Positions 9,175 through 18,115 are shown, counted from the first letter of the stretch. The stretch: DNA of 64,000 nucleotides from Chengkuizengella axinellae (GCF_030730905.1 NZ_JAVAMP010000009.1:1-64000), one strand, 5' to 3'. Made by a program: numbers and translations. Notes: generated from the letters alone by a model not told the origin.

Positions 9175-10014
9175 TCAGTAATCATTTAAAAAACGATTTA
9201 CTTCAAAAACCAACTCCTCGTATTTTGTTAAAATAATCGTGTAATGATTCGCTTCCTCTATTTCAACAAATCGACTATTTGGAATCGTATTTTCTAACTC
9301 TTGACCCTTTTCCCGTGATACGACGAAGGTTTGCCCATCCATAAAACAGTCTTGCGCCATTAATAAAAGTGTTGGACACTCTATACCTGCATGCAGTTCA
9401 TTTAAATTCATATTTCCAACACCCTCAATTTCTTGTCTGACCGCTTCCTTGCTTACTTTTGATACAACATGACCGTTATCAAGATGTTTAACATCCGAAT
9501 AATAGTATTGATCCATATATTCATTCCACTCAGATAACAGTGGATTTTGCTTCATTTCTTCTAAATAACTTTGAAAATCATTGTATTCTTTCCCTAATCG
9601 ATCAAGTGCAGGTTTAATCGTACCAATGACCTTTGGATCTACCTCAACCCCACCATCTACTAGAATTAAATGTGAAAGAAGGTCTTTGTAATGTACAGCA
9701 AAATTAACACCGATGAGTGAGCCTAGAGAATGACCCACAAGAATTACATTATTCAGTTCTAGCTTTTGAATTAGACCTGCAATATCAGAGGCATGCTGTG
9801 TAATATGATTTCCTTCCAGCGGTTTTTCACTATTTCCCCTACCTCGGATGTCATATGCAAACACATGATAGTGATCCACCATCCGTTCAGCAAAAGCATC
9901 CCAGTATCTACTGTTAGCAGTCAGTCCATGTACACAAAATACGTTTTTTCCAGATCCTCCATAATCTACAACATGCAGATCTATATCATTGACCTTTACT
10001 TTTAAATCTCTCAA
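9175..10014 (-). CDS. alpha/beta-hydrolase, last gene of the ABC operon
   Basis: A 279-residue cytoplasmic alpha/beta-hydrolase. The oxyanion His-Gly (VHGLTANSRYW), nucleophile elbow GHSLGS, an Asp in AQDCFMDGQ and the catalytic His in EANHYTI are all present. It starts with TTG at 10014 after a GAGGAG site and follows livM by about 80 bp. Because it is tied to an import operon controlled like the 3HB genes, it could hydrolyse an imported oligomer or ester to the free hydroxy-acid. That role is inference; the family also includes lactonases, C-C hydrolases and peptidases. Confidence 0.75.
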   Translation of the reverse strand: MRDLKVKVNDIDLHVVDYGGSGKNVFCVHGLTANSRYWDAFAERMVDHYHVFAYDIRGRGNSEKPLEGNHITQHASDIAGLIQKLELNNVILVGHSLGSLIGVNFAVHYKDLLSHLILVDGGVEVDPKVIGTIKPALDRLGKEYNDFQSYLEEMKQNPLLSEWNEYMDQYYYSDVKHLDNGHVVSKVSKEAVRQEIEGVGNMNLNELHAGIECPTLLLMAQDCFMDGQTFVVSREKGQELENTIPNSRFVEIEEANHYTIILTKYEELVFEVNRFLNDY

Positions 10015-10095
10015 ATTTTTTCAACTCCTCTTTGTAGATCGTGAGACCATTTTTTTCTTAAAATAGCTCGGCAGCTTAGGGATGAAATTTCTGAG

Positions 10096-11139
10096 TTACC
10101 CATCTACTTCCCCCTTTAGTATGTTTTTCATTGCATCAGCTTTTGAGCTTTCCATCGATTTTTTGCCTTCTGGTTTTTTCTTTCCCAAAATCTGTTTGTT
10201 TCTTCTTGTAAACCAAGTTTTAACTGTTCCTACAATCCCTGAAGGGAAAAACATTACAACAACAATATAGATAATGCCAAACAGGATGACCCATCTTTCA
10301 AAAATCCAATGCACTTTTGCAAGATCCATCAAACTATACTGTGCGAACTGAACGATAGCAGAGCCTAGAATAGGTCCAAACAAGGTACCTACGCCACCAA
10401 TAATCGTCATCATTAGTGCATCTAAAGTAATCTCTGTTGAAAAAACCGACGTATTTACAAATCGCAAGCTAACAGCATAAAATATACCTGCTAAACCCGC
10501 GATCATTCCTGAGATCACATTCGCGATAATTTTGTAATGAAATACACGATAACCTAATGACTCCACTCGTTTTTCATTTTCACGAATAGCTTGCAAGACT
10601 TTCCCAAAAGGAGATTGTGTAAACCTTCTAAAAAAAAGATAGGCTAATACAAGCAACCCGAGTGACAATAAATAAAAGATGACGCGGTCCTTAAAAAAAT
10701 CCGGTATTTTAAAAGTGATTCCATCATTTCCAAGAGTAAGCGAGCGCCATTTTTCTGCAGCTACTAAAAATAGTCCAGCAATAGCGAATGTGAACATAGC
10801 AAAGAAGTGACTGTGTAAACGAAGGGTTAATAATCCGACGAGATAACTGACAATAGCAGTTAATATAAGGGTAGTGACAACGGCAAACAAAAAATATAAA
10901 TAAGTAGGTTCATAATATCTCATGATAAGACCGATAGAATAAGCTCCAATTCCAAAAAACATCGCATGGCCAAATGAAATAATGCCAGTATAACCAAGTA
11001 ATAGATTATAACTCATTGCAAAAACACCTAATATAAAAATTTGTGTCATTAATATTAATATGGAACGAGAATCCTGAATAAATGGCAATAAAATCAAACC
11101 TATCACTAATACGATCAACGCGATGGTAGATTTATTCAT
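10096..11139 (-). CDS. livM: LIV-type ABC transporter permease (LivM-like)
   Basis: A 347-residue membrane protein of the BPD_transp_2 family. It has 8-10 hydrophobic segments, the characteristic NLLLGYTGIISFGHAMFFG near the N-terminus and a cytoplasmic loop with ENEKRVESLGYRVF contacting the ATPase. It overlaps livH by 4 nt (ATGA), so the two are translationally coupled. Fold and family are clear. The LIV/HAAT family also carries amides, urea, short carboxylates and aromatic acids, so the gene symbol denotes family, not proven amino-acid substrate. Confidence 0.9.
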   Translation of the reverse strand: MNKSTIALIVLVIGLILLPFIQDSRSILILMTQIFILGVFAMSYNLLLGYTGIISFGHAMFFGIGAYSIGLIMRYYEPTYLYFLFAVVTTLILTAIVSYLVGLLTLRLHSHFFAMFTFAIAGLFLVAAEKWRSLTLGNDGITFKIPDFFKDRVIFYLLSLGLLVLAYLFFRRFTQSPFGKVLQAIRENEKRVESLGYRVFHYKIIANVISGMIAGLAGIFYAVSLRFVNTSVFSTEITLDALMMTIIGGVGTLFGPILGSAIVQFAQYSLMDLAKVHWIFERWVILFGIIYIVVVMFFPSGIVGTVKTWFTRRNKQILGKKKPEGKKSMESSKADAMKNILKGEVDG

Positions 11140-12005
11140 TTTACTGCCTCCTTTGTTCCCATAAGACCAGAGGGTTTAAAGATTAGAACAATCAACATCA
11201 AAAGCATATTTACTGCTAGCGAGATATCTGGCAAATAATAAGAGGCAAAAGAACCTAATATACCTACAAGCAATGCAGCAACAGCTGATCCTACAACACT
11301 TCCCATTCCACCGATGATGACAACAATAAAAGCTAAGAGTCCGAATTCAAGACCCATTTCTGCATAAACCACCCCAGTATATGGACCTAATAAAATTCCT
11401 GCAAGACCTGCCATGGCAGCTCCTAATATAAATACTCCTAAAAAAACTTTACGTATATTAATGCCCAAAGCTTGCACCATTTCTTTGTCCATCACACCTG
11501 CTCTTACTACAAGGCCAAGTTTCGTACGATTTAGAAGGAATAACAGCCCAAGAAACACAAGGAGTCCAACAAAAATTACAAATAATCGGTATTTAATAAT
11601 GAGGATTCCCGAAAATTCCCAGCTTCCGCTTAAAATGGCAGGGGTATTTGCAATCATTACGTTAGGTCCCCACACCACTTTGACTAACTCTCCTAAAACA
11701 AGCATTGCTCCTAGGGTGATCATTATCTGTCTAATATGGTTTCCGTATACAGGAAGTATGATATATCGTTCTAGCAGATATCCTAGCAAAATGCCTATAA
11801 TCACAGCAGCAAAAACCCCTAAAAGATAACTGTCTGTCTGAGTAAAAACCCAAATTCCAGCGTAAGCTCCCCATAAAAACAAGGCTCCATGTGCGAAATT
11901 CAATACATCCATTAATCCAAATATAAGGGTTAATCCAGCAGCAAGTAAAAAGATCAGCATTCCCGTTGCAAGACCGTTAATGGTTATATTTATAATGGCA
12001 TCCAT
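11136..12005 (-). CDS. livH: LIV-type ABC transporter permease (LivH-like)
   Basis: A 289-residue hydrophobic permease of the BPD_transp_2 family, with GLMDVLNFAHGALFLWGAY near the N-terminus and IIGGMGSVVGSAVAALLVG near the C-terminus. It pairs with livM in a heterodimeric membrane domain. It lies 41 bp after livF and overlaps livM by 4 nt. Confidence 0.9.
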   Translation of the reverse strand: MDAIINITINGLATGMLIFLLAAGLTLIFGLMDVLNFAHGALFLWGAYAGIWVFTQTDSYLLGVFAAVIIGILLGYLLERYIILPVYGNHIRQIMITLGAMLVLGELVKVVWGPNVMIANTPAILSGSWEFSGILIIKYRLFVIFVGLLVFLGLLFLLNRTKLGLVVRAGVMDKEMVQALGINIRKVFLGVFILGAAMAGLAGILLGPYTGVVYAEMGLEFGLLAFIVVIIGGMGSVVGSAVAALLVGILGSFASYYLPDISLAVNMLLMLIVLIFKPSGLMGTKEAVK

Positions 12006-12046
12006 TGATTCACTTCCTTTCGAATAGAATCCGTGCTCATCTTTCT

Positions 12047-12751
12047 CTATGCAATACCTAGATATTGGCGTCTTAAAGCTTCATCCTCTTTCAACTCTCT
12101 CATCTTTCCATTACGGACTGTTTTTCCATCATCGAGAATATAAAATTTATCCCCAATAGAACTAGCCATTATAAAGTTCTGTTCAACGAGAACCACTGTC
12201 GTTTTGTCTTTCATATCTAGAATCGATTCCATTACTTTTTCTACAATGATTGGTGCAAGTCCCTTGCTAGGTTCATCAATAAGCAAAAGTTCACAGTTGT
12301 TTACATAGGCTCTTGCAATGGAAAGCATTTGTTTTTGTCCTCCGCTTAAATAGCCGCCTTTTTTATATAGTAATTTTTTTAAATCTGGGAAAAGCACTAA
12401 GACATACTCAAAACGTTTCTGTGTTTGTTCATCTTTCTTTTTCATTGCCACCTTTAAATTCTCTTCTACGGTTAAACCGCTAAAAATTCGCTGGTCCTCC
12501 GGTACATAACCAATCCCTTCATTTGCAATATTATGGGTTGCCATGGTTTGAATTTCTTTATTTTTAAATGAGATCGTCCCACTACGGACTGGATTTAATC
12601 CCATAATGGACCTGAGGGTTGTTGTTTTTCCAGCTCCATTTCGACCGAGTAATACAGTGACCTCACCTTGATTCGCCTCAAATGATACCCCTTGTAAAAT
12701 GTGATACTGGTCAATATTTGTATCAATATTGTGTACTTTAAGAAGACTCAT
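12047..12751 (-). CDS. livF: LIV-type ABC transporter ATPase (LivF-like)
   Basis: A 234-residue ABC ATPase with Walker A GRNGAGKTT, signature LSGGQKQML and Walker B LLLIDEPSKGL. I chose the ATG at 12751, which has a GGGAGGG ribosome site and begins MSLLKVHNI. The frame is open 28 codons further but those lie within livG. It overlaps the livG end by 14 nt, suggesting translational coupling. Confidence 0.92.
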   Translation of the reverse strand: MSLLKVHNIDTNIDQYHILQGVSFEANQGEVTVLLGRNGAGKTTTLRSIMGLNPVRSGTISFKNKEIQTMATHNIANEGIGYVPEDQRIFSGLTVEENLKVAMKKKDEQTQKRFEYVLVLFPDLKKLLYKKGGYLSGGQKQMLSIARAYVNNCELLLIDEPSKGLAPIIVEKVMESILDMKDKTTVVLVEQNFIMASSIGDKFYILDDGKTVRNGKMRELKEDEALRRQYLGIA

Positions 12752-13502
12752 TATATAACCCTCCCAAGTAAGCTGTTTGAACTTGTTCGTTTGCCATGAT
12801 TTCCTCTGGCTTTCCATCTGCCAAAAGAGCACCATTAAACATCACCGTAATACTGTCAGATAAATCTAAAACCATATCCATTTTATGTTCAATGAGCAGG
12901 ATCGTCCGATTCTGTGTTTCCTTGATTTGTTTGATCACTTCTAAAATTTTTGGAACCTCTTCAATGGACATTCCCGCCGTCGGTTCATCAAGTAATAATA
13001 CTTCAGTATCGAGTGCCAGCAGCATGGCAATCTCAAGCTTTCTTTGCTCCCCATGTGCTAAGTTTTTAGCAAGTTCTTCTGCTTTACTGTCCAGTAAAAC
13101 CGTGCTTAAAACCTCGTGTGCGAGATCATTTATTTTTTTATGACTTGTAAAATGAGAGAGCATGTTATAGTAAACCCCTTCTTTGGATTGAACTGCTAAA
13201 CGTACATTCTCAAAGCACGTCAAGTTTGGAAACACATTCGTAATTTGAAAGGATCGCCCGATTCCTTTTCGAGTTCGATAAGTAGGAGAAAGTGAGGTCA
13301 CATGCTCACCTGAAAGCAAAACCTCCCCTGCTGTTGGTTTAAGCTGTCCGCTTAGTAAATTAAACAAGGTTGTTTTTCCAGCACCATTAGGTCCAATAAT
13401 AGATTTCAACTCATTTTTACTCACCTTTAAACTGACATCGCTGACGGCCTCATGACCGTCAAACGATTTTGTTACATTTATTGTTTCAATGATAGTATCC
13501 AT
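12738..13502 (-). CDS. livG: LIV-type ABC transporter ATPase (LivG-like)
   Basis: A 254-residue ABC ATPase with Walker A GPNGAGKTT, a signature region AHGEQRKLEIAM (the H-G-E-Q variant common in LivG) and Walker B VLLLDEPTAGM. It lies 19 bp after the binding-protein gene and overlaps livF by 14 nt. Confidence 0.92.
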   Translation of the reverse strand: MDTIIETINVTKSFDGHEAVSDVSLKVSKNELKSIIGPNGAGKTTLFNLLSGQLKPTAGEVLLSGEHVTSLSPTYRTRKGIGRSFQITNVFPNLTCFENVRLAVQSKEGVYYNMLSHFTSHKKINDLAHEVLSTVLLDSKAEELAKNLAHGEQRKLEIAMLLALDTEVLLLDEPTAGMSIEEVPKILEVIKQIKETQNRTILLIEHKMDMVLDLSDSITVMFNGALLADGKPEEIMANEQVQTAYLGGLYNESS

Positions 13503-13521
13503 AGATCTCCCTCTTTTTATA

Positions 13522-14832
13522 TTAATTTTTAATCGGAGGTGCAGTATCTTCTGGACTTAATTCCTTAATCAGAACAGGAACTGGATAATCATAGCCATCC
13601 ACTTTTTCCAAACTGACAGAATACATCGTTTGCATTGCTTGATGATCTTCTGCTCTAAACGTCATCGTCCCCTTCGGAGTTTCAAAAGACATCCCTTCTA
13701 ATGTTTCTACTAAAACATCACCGTTCGTATCCCCATTTGTTTTCTCCAAAGCCTCTACAATGGCAATCGCTGCTGACATTCCTCCTGGTGTAAATAAATC
13801 AGGATACTCTCCATCAAATCTTTTTTGATGCTCCTCCACTAACCAATCGTTTACTTCGTTGCTCGGTAAGCTGTGATGATAAACAGCAAATCCTTTCATT
13901 CCGATTATAGACTCTAATCCGTATAAAGCTCCTATATCTGGTACCCCTGTTGAAATTTGAATTCCGCTTTCCTGCACCTTCATATCTGCGATTTGATTAA
14001 ATGGTGTATTTGCACCTGCCCATACGATAAATAAATAATCTGGATCTGCATCAAGAATTCGCTGGATATTTGAAGTGAAATCAACAGCTGTTGGATCCGC
14101 ATATTCTTCTAATATTACTTCTGCTCCAAGTGATTCTGCGGCAGTTTTAAAAGCAGAAACTCCATCATGCCCAAAGGCATAATCAGGAGCAAGTGTAGCC
14201 ACTTTCACTCCTTCGCTTACATCACCAGCAATAGCTTGAGCTGCAGTTACTGCATCCTGTGATGAATTTCGAGCTGTCCTAAAAATATATTTATTCCAAT
14301 TCGCCCCTGTTATACTATCTGCAACAGCTGGCTCAACGATCATCACCTTTTCATACTCCTCCATAATTGGAAGCACTGCTAACGTATCCCCTGAAGAAGT
14401 GGAGCCTACAATGATATCAACCCCTTCATCTTCTAATAATCGAGTAGCCTTTTGAACAGCGATATCCGGTTTCGTTTCTGTATCCTCATACACAATTTCT
14501 ATTTTTTTACCTGCAACTTCCCCCGTTCCATTTGTCGCATAATCAAACCCCATTTCCAATCCTCTCAATGTCTGATTACCGTATACTTCTAAAGGTCCAG
14601 TTAATGAAGCTAATACACCTATTTTGATAACTCCCTTTTCCTCAGACTCTTCTGCAGCAGATTCACTTTGTTCACTAGTTTCACTTGGAGTTTCTTCTGC
14701 ATTCGTAGATTCATCAGATTCAGTATCACTCTGCCCTTGCTCGGTACTGGTAGTTGTAGAACCGCAAGCCATAGAAAAAACAAGTAAAAAAACGGTTAAA
14801 ATACTAAACATCATTTTCAACTTAACATTCAT
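13522..14832 (-). CDS. LIV-type substrate-binding lipoprotein
   Basis: A 436-residue lipoprotein with a lipobox FSMAC near residue 23, then a Ser/Thr/Glu-rich linker to about residue 65 and a type I periplasmic-binding fold (Peripla_BP_6), seen in KIGVLASLTGPLEVYG and IVGSTSSGDT. It is the first gene of the operon binding protein-livG-livF-livH-livM-hydrolase. A good sigma-A promoter and a double operator lie upstream (15003-15065). The ligand is unknown; shared control with the 3HB catabolic genes suggests a hydroxy-acid, its oligomer or another carboxylate. Confidence 0.88.
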   Translation of the reverse strand: MNVKLKMMFSILTVFLLVFSMACGSTTTSTEQGQSDTESDESTNAEETPSETSEQSESAAEESEEKGVIKIGVLASLTGPLEVYGNQTLRGLEMGFDYATNGTGEVAGKKIEIVYEDTETKPDIAVQKATRLLEDEGVDIIVGSTSSGDTLAVLPIMEEYEKVMIVEPAVADSITGANWNKYIFRTARNSSQDAVTAAQAIAGDVSEGVKVATLAPDYAFGHDGVSAFKTAAESLGAEVILEEYADPTAVDFTSNIQRILDADPDYLFIVWAGANTPFNQIADMKVQESGIQISTGVPDIGALYGLESIIGMKGFAVYHHSLPSNEVNDWLVEEHQKRFDGEYPDLFTPGGMSAAIAIVEALEKTNGDTNGDVLVETLEGMSFETPKGTMTFRAEDHQAMQTMYSVSLEKVDGYDYPVPVLIKELSPEDTAPPIKN

Positions 14833-15000
14833 GAGAATCCCCCTATCAAATTTTTAAAATACGGTTTCCATCTCCTTGAGCATGTGTACATTTTTTTATG
14901 TATGATACATGTTTATTTCTTGAATTTAAAACGCTTACAAAATGTATGGGATGAATAAACTAGATATCCATTAATATCCATATATGCAAATCTGATTCCA

Positions 15001-15028
15001 GAGACTTCAGTCGCAGACTATAGTCTTT
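15001..15028. promoter_or_regulatory. candidate double TetR operator, site D
   Basis: GACTTCAGTC (15003-15012) and GACTATAGTC (15016-15025) have centres 13 bp apart, the same arrangement as site C. It lies just downstream of the -10 of the ABC operon promoter, where a bound repressor would block transcription. Confidence 0.7.
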
Positions 15029-15036
15029 ATAGATAT

Positions 15037-15065
15037 ATGATATACCCTGTTCATTCATTCGTCAA
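15037..15065 (-). promoter_or_regulatory. sigma-A promoter of the ABC operon
   Basis: On the minus strand, TTGACG (15065..15060), a 17-bp spacer and TATCAT (15042..15037) match the housekeeping consensus 5 of 6 at each box. The segment TATCATATAT is shared with the permease promoter at site C, so both transporter promoters have the same -10 followed by the same double operator. Confidence 0.7.
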
Positions 15066-15112
15066 TATATTCTAAAAATTTAAACAAATACATTTTAAGC
15101 TTATAAAATAAA

Positions 15113-15143
15113 ATGAGACTTCCAATGGAATGGAAAGTCTCAT
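15113..15143 (-). terminator. intrinsic terminator after the VOC gene
   Basis: A hairpin with ATGAGACTTCCA (15113-15124) and TGGAAAGTCTCAT (15131-15143), with one bulge, is followed on the minus strand by TTTTATTTTATAA. It ends the leftward VOC transcript. Confidence 0.75.
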
Positions 15144-15151
15144 AATTGAAC

Positions 15152-15198
15152 AAAACGCCTATCGGAGTCTCTCAGAAATATCGTAGAATCCTTCATTA
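15152..15198. repeat. dispersed 47-bp repeat, copy 1
   Basis: This segment aligns without gaps to 20458-20504, matching at about 37 of 47 positions by eye; the shared core is CGGAGTCT and the end is CTTCATTA. It is intergenic at both places. It may be the end of a lost mobile element. Confidence 0.45.
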
Positions 15199-15202
15199 CC
15201 AC

Positions 15203-15592
15203 TCACAAATTAATTTTCCGTTTATCCTCATTCACCATCAACACATTCCCATCAGGATCTTTAAGCGTAAAAAAAGAAATGTTCTCATGTACTTCAATTT
15301 CACTTACAATTTCAACATTTAAACTTTTTATATGATCATAGGAGTTATGGATATGATCGGTATCAAAAAATAGAATGGGTTTATTATTTTGATTTGGTTC
15401 ATCTTTTCTATGACTATCTAATAAAACGCCAGTAGAACCTGTTGTGATTATTTGATATATATTCCCTTCATGTGCTGTTTTTTGTAGAGGTAGACCTAAC
15501 AAATCACTATAAAATTTAATGGCACGCTGCATATCTGAAACATGGATAAAAATTTCACCAACATGATTCTTTATTGGACTCTGGTTTTGCAT
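15203..15592 (-). CDS. VOC-family (glyoxalase-like) protein
   Basis: A 129-residue single-domain vicinal-oxygen-chelate protein. It has two beta-alpha-beta-beta-beta modules: GEIFIHVSDMQRAIKFYSD begins the first and a segment ending ENISFFTLKDPDGNVLMVNE closes the second. Members are glyoxalases, dioxygenases or antibiotic-binding proteins; the substrate cannot be told. The ATG has a TAGGAGAT ribosome site, and a strong terminator follows. Confidence 0.75.
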   Translation of the reverse strand: MQNQSPIKNHVGEIFIHVSDMQRAIKFYSDLLGLPLQKTAHEGNIYQIITTGSTGVLLDSHRKDEPNQNNKPILFFDTDHIHNSYDHIKSLNVEIVSEIEVHENISFFTLKDPDGNVLMVNEDKRKINL

Positions 15593-15674
15593 CTTATTTC
15601 ACATCTCCTATTCTAATTTTTACTAATTTTAATATATACATATTAAAGAAAGGTTCTAGAGGTTTCAATATTAA

Positions 15675-15708
15675 CAATAACAATTCCATTATAAGGGAAT
15701 TGTTATTG
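15675..15708 (-). terminator. hairpin overlapping the stop of the kinase-like remnant
   Basis: A perfect 13-bp stem (CAATAACAATTCC at 15675-15687, GGAATTGTTATTG at 15696-15708) overlaps the stop codon of the gene to its right and is followed by TTAATATTG on the minus strand. Probable terminator. Confidence 0.55.
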
Positions 15709-16215
15709 CTTTAAAAGAGTTTGATAGAAAAATAAGAGTGTATTGTTATGCCTATATTCAATTGCAAGTTTTTGGTTCTCTATAAAGTTGTAAACTTTCA
15801 TAATTTCCTGTTGGTAATCTTTATCAATTTCAAAGTAATTAACACCGTTATCTAAACATTTTCTTCTAAAATCACTATGTTCATTAATCAAATCCGCAAT
15901 TGTTCTTTCTTCTGGATATCTACGATTTTCTACAGCATTCCTATACTCAACTATATTGGAAGTAAACTTCTCATTAATATAATAGTTTGAAAAACCTAGA
16001 AAAACTGAAATTATTTTATTCGAATAGCTTTGATCAAACTCCTTAATATGATGAGGTAATATATAACAGCCTTCAATAATTAGATTTTGATTATTCTCAA
16101 TACTTGTCATAATAATACCTTTGATTATAGGCCACAATTTTTCAGCAGTGTCCTCAGTATTATCTAACGGCGTAAAACCACAATTTCTTTCTCCTCGATA
16201 AAATAGTTTTAAAAA
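15703..16215 (-). pseudogene. N-terminally truncated P-loop kinase-like gene
   Basis: The readable frame, open from 16215 after a TAG at 16218..16216, continues with plausible protein (GFTPLDNTEDTAEKLWPIIK) upstream of the first usable start (TTG at 16137). The remaining ~170 residues include NLIIEGCYILP, which looks like the Walker B strand of a nucleoside-kinase-like ATPase. The segment YPEERTIADLINEHSDFRR and a C-terminal helix follow. No GxxxxGK[ST] loop exists in frame upstream, so the ATP-binding N-terminus is missing. I read it as a decayed gene; a short expressed domain is possible. Family assignment is tentative. Confidence 0.5.
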
Positions 16216-16373
16216 CTATCCTCTTCAATCAAGAAAAATGGATTTTTCCTAAATATTTGTGAGTGGTTCAAAAAGAAGTAATTCTTGTCGCACCCCTATA
16301 TGAGTATATAAAAATATAAAATAGCCATTGAAGGTGGCGATATCCAATGACCAGAAGAAGGTTGATAATTTAA

Positions 16374-17228
16374 TTATTCTTTGTATATAGCACACTTTGG
16401 ATAAGTAAGAGAAAATCCATACCACTTCGAATATATCTGCATTAGTGGGCGATTATGTTCCATGCCATCGAAAGTAGCCATTGGAAAACGCTCACTATTA
16501 AACTTGATAACAATAGAATGTCCTGAAATGCTATCTTGTATGATTTTATGTTTTTTTACAGATGATACTGAATAAAACTTTGCTTCCCCATCAATTATGA
16601 CACCCAGTCCACTTGTCATTTTGGGTAATCGTTCATCAGGAGCTTCCATAGTTCTCCGAAAATGTCGAGGGAAAAATCCCATTTTAAGGATCAACCATAT
16701 GAATGTCCGTTTGAATATTGTTCTCTTTAATGGCTTTGATAACGCAATCTGAATATCAGGCCATTTTTTAAGTGCATCTTCCACTATGAAATGATGAATT
16801 GGAAAGACATCCATTTGCTTATCTAATAGAGACCCATGGACACATTTGCCTGTCATATGATCCCAAAAGGAGTGAGTTTCATCATCTCCTAAAAGGACAG
16901 TTCCGTTGTACATCCCACGGGCTGCAAAATGATAGGTTTTTCCATCAATGACGGGAACCATCCCGGCTCCACTATGACAAATACCACAGAAAGTCACTAA
17001 ATAGGGTTCTCCTGATAGTTCCCCCTGTGCGACATGGTGATAGGCGATTTGTGCAATTGGAAACGCAAGCTTTTGTCCATTTCTTTCGATGACTAAAAGT
17101 TCATCGTTTGGTTTTATATTCTTATTTTTTAGTAGCTCCTCAAGTTTATCGTTATGATTCTTGACTTTAAAACGAGGGAACAGGTCTTTTTCATGTAGAA
17201 TTGCTCGTTTAGTATCAAAAGTATTCAA
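16374..17228 (-). CDS. DUF3179 domain-containing protein
   Basis: A ~284-residue protein of the DUF3179 family, recognised by AIAQIAYHHVAQGELSGEPY, a CGICHSG cysteine motif, and a central FAARGMYNGTVLLGDDET...FWDHMTGKCVHG segment. Function of the family is unknown. The TTG at 17228 has an AAGGAG ribosome site 8 nt upstream and is preferred. An in-frame ATG at 17252 has no ribosome site. It lies next to a DUF4405 membrane protein gene, transcribed the same way, which suggests a shared membrane or redox role. Confidence 0.75.
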   Translation of the reverse strand: MNTFDTKRAILHEKDLFPRFKVKNHNDKLEELLKNKNIKPNDELLVIERNGQKLAFPIAQIAYHHVAQGELSGEPYLVTFCGICHSGAGMVPVIDGKTYHFAARGMYNGTVLLGDDETHSFWDHMTGKCVHGSLLDKQMDVFPIHHFIVEDALKKWPDIQIALSKPLKRTIFKRTFIWLILKMGFFPRHFRRTMEAPDERLPKMTSGLGVIIDGEAKFYSVSSVKKHKIIQDSISGHSIVIKFNSERFPMATFDGMEHNRPLMQIYSKWYGFSLTYPKCAIYKE

Positions 17229-17374
17229 GTTAATTTCTCCTTCATTATCCATTATTAGCTATAAAATTAATAAATATCTTTGATTGTAAACTCGTTCCTC
17301 TATCTTGAATATATCGCCTTTTCCTTCACTAAACTGATTTGTTATATAGTGCCCCAAATATAACATTAGTTCGA

Positions 17375-18115
17375 TTAGGAAGTTCTTTTATGGTTCTTAT
17401 TCATGGCTCTCTTTTCTAATAAATGGGTATAAAAAGCAACTGAACCTAAAAGACATGCATAGATGGCGAAAATAGGTAAAATTCCTATTAGATTAACTGA
17501 AAAAAGGTTTTTATCCCCTTCAGCTCCCCCACTCTCTTCTAAACTCGGACCACTAAAAAAATCAATCGTTGAGGAAGTCAGTTTAAATACTTGTGCAAAC
17601 AAAAAAACCGTCCCAATAATTAATAATATACGTAGCAATACTTTCCTATAAGGTTTACGAAAAGAAACTATTTTCTTCAATTTAGAGAACTGGCTTCCAA
17701 TTTGTTTGATCCAGTTCCAGTGTAATCCTAAATGGATTCCGACTATTAACAGTCCTAGGACAGACGAAATAATATGAAGGGCGAGCCAATTTATATCTGT
17801 AAAATATCTAAAATTAGGTAAAACCACCTCTGAAACTAATAATCCGCTTACCATTATAATTAACATATCCACTAAAAGAGTCATATTTAATAGATAAGAG
17901 AGTAGGGATTTTCCTTTGATGCTTTTGGAGAATATTTTTTTGCTCATTCCAATGATCCAATCTTTGTTTAAAACTAAATGAACAATGAATGCAACTCCCA
18001 AAAAAATACTAGCTATTTCATGAAAAGCTACACTAGTAACGGCTGGAGCAAATATTAAGATAAATGTAATTGCCATCGATAAATCAAAACAAAACTTAAA
18101 ACGATTTTTTCTCAT
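17375..18115 (-). CDS. DUF4405 family membrane protein
   Basis: A 246-residue protein with 5-6 membrane segments. Histidines sit within or beside helices (VAFHEIASIFLG, ALHIISSVLG, GIHLGLHWNW), as in cytochrome b561-like four-helix proteins, the fold expected for DUF4405. The ATG at 18115 is 7 nt from AGGAGG; a TTG two codons upstream is too close to that site. Possible haem-binding electron-transfer protein, inferred from histidine placement only. Neighbour of the DUF3179 gene. Confidence 0.7.
   Translation of the reverse strand: MRKNRFKFCFDLSMAITFILIFAPAVTSVAFHEIASIFLGVAFIVHLVLNKDWIIGMSKKIFSKSIKGKSLLSYLLNMTLLVDMLIIMVSGLLVSEVVLPNFRYFTDINWLALHIISSVLGLLIVGIHLGLHWNWIKQIGSQFSKLKKIVSFRKPYRKVLLRILLIIGTVFLFAQVFKLTSSTIDFFSGPSLEESGGAEGDKNLFSVNLIGILPIFAIYACLLGSVAFYTHLLEKRAMNKNHKRTS

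Noticed and set aside
11413-11829. 138-codon plus-strand open frame inside livH
   Set aside because: Antiparallel to a clear membrane permease gene, low-complexity composition and no ribosome site; a shadow of livH.
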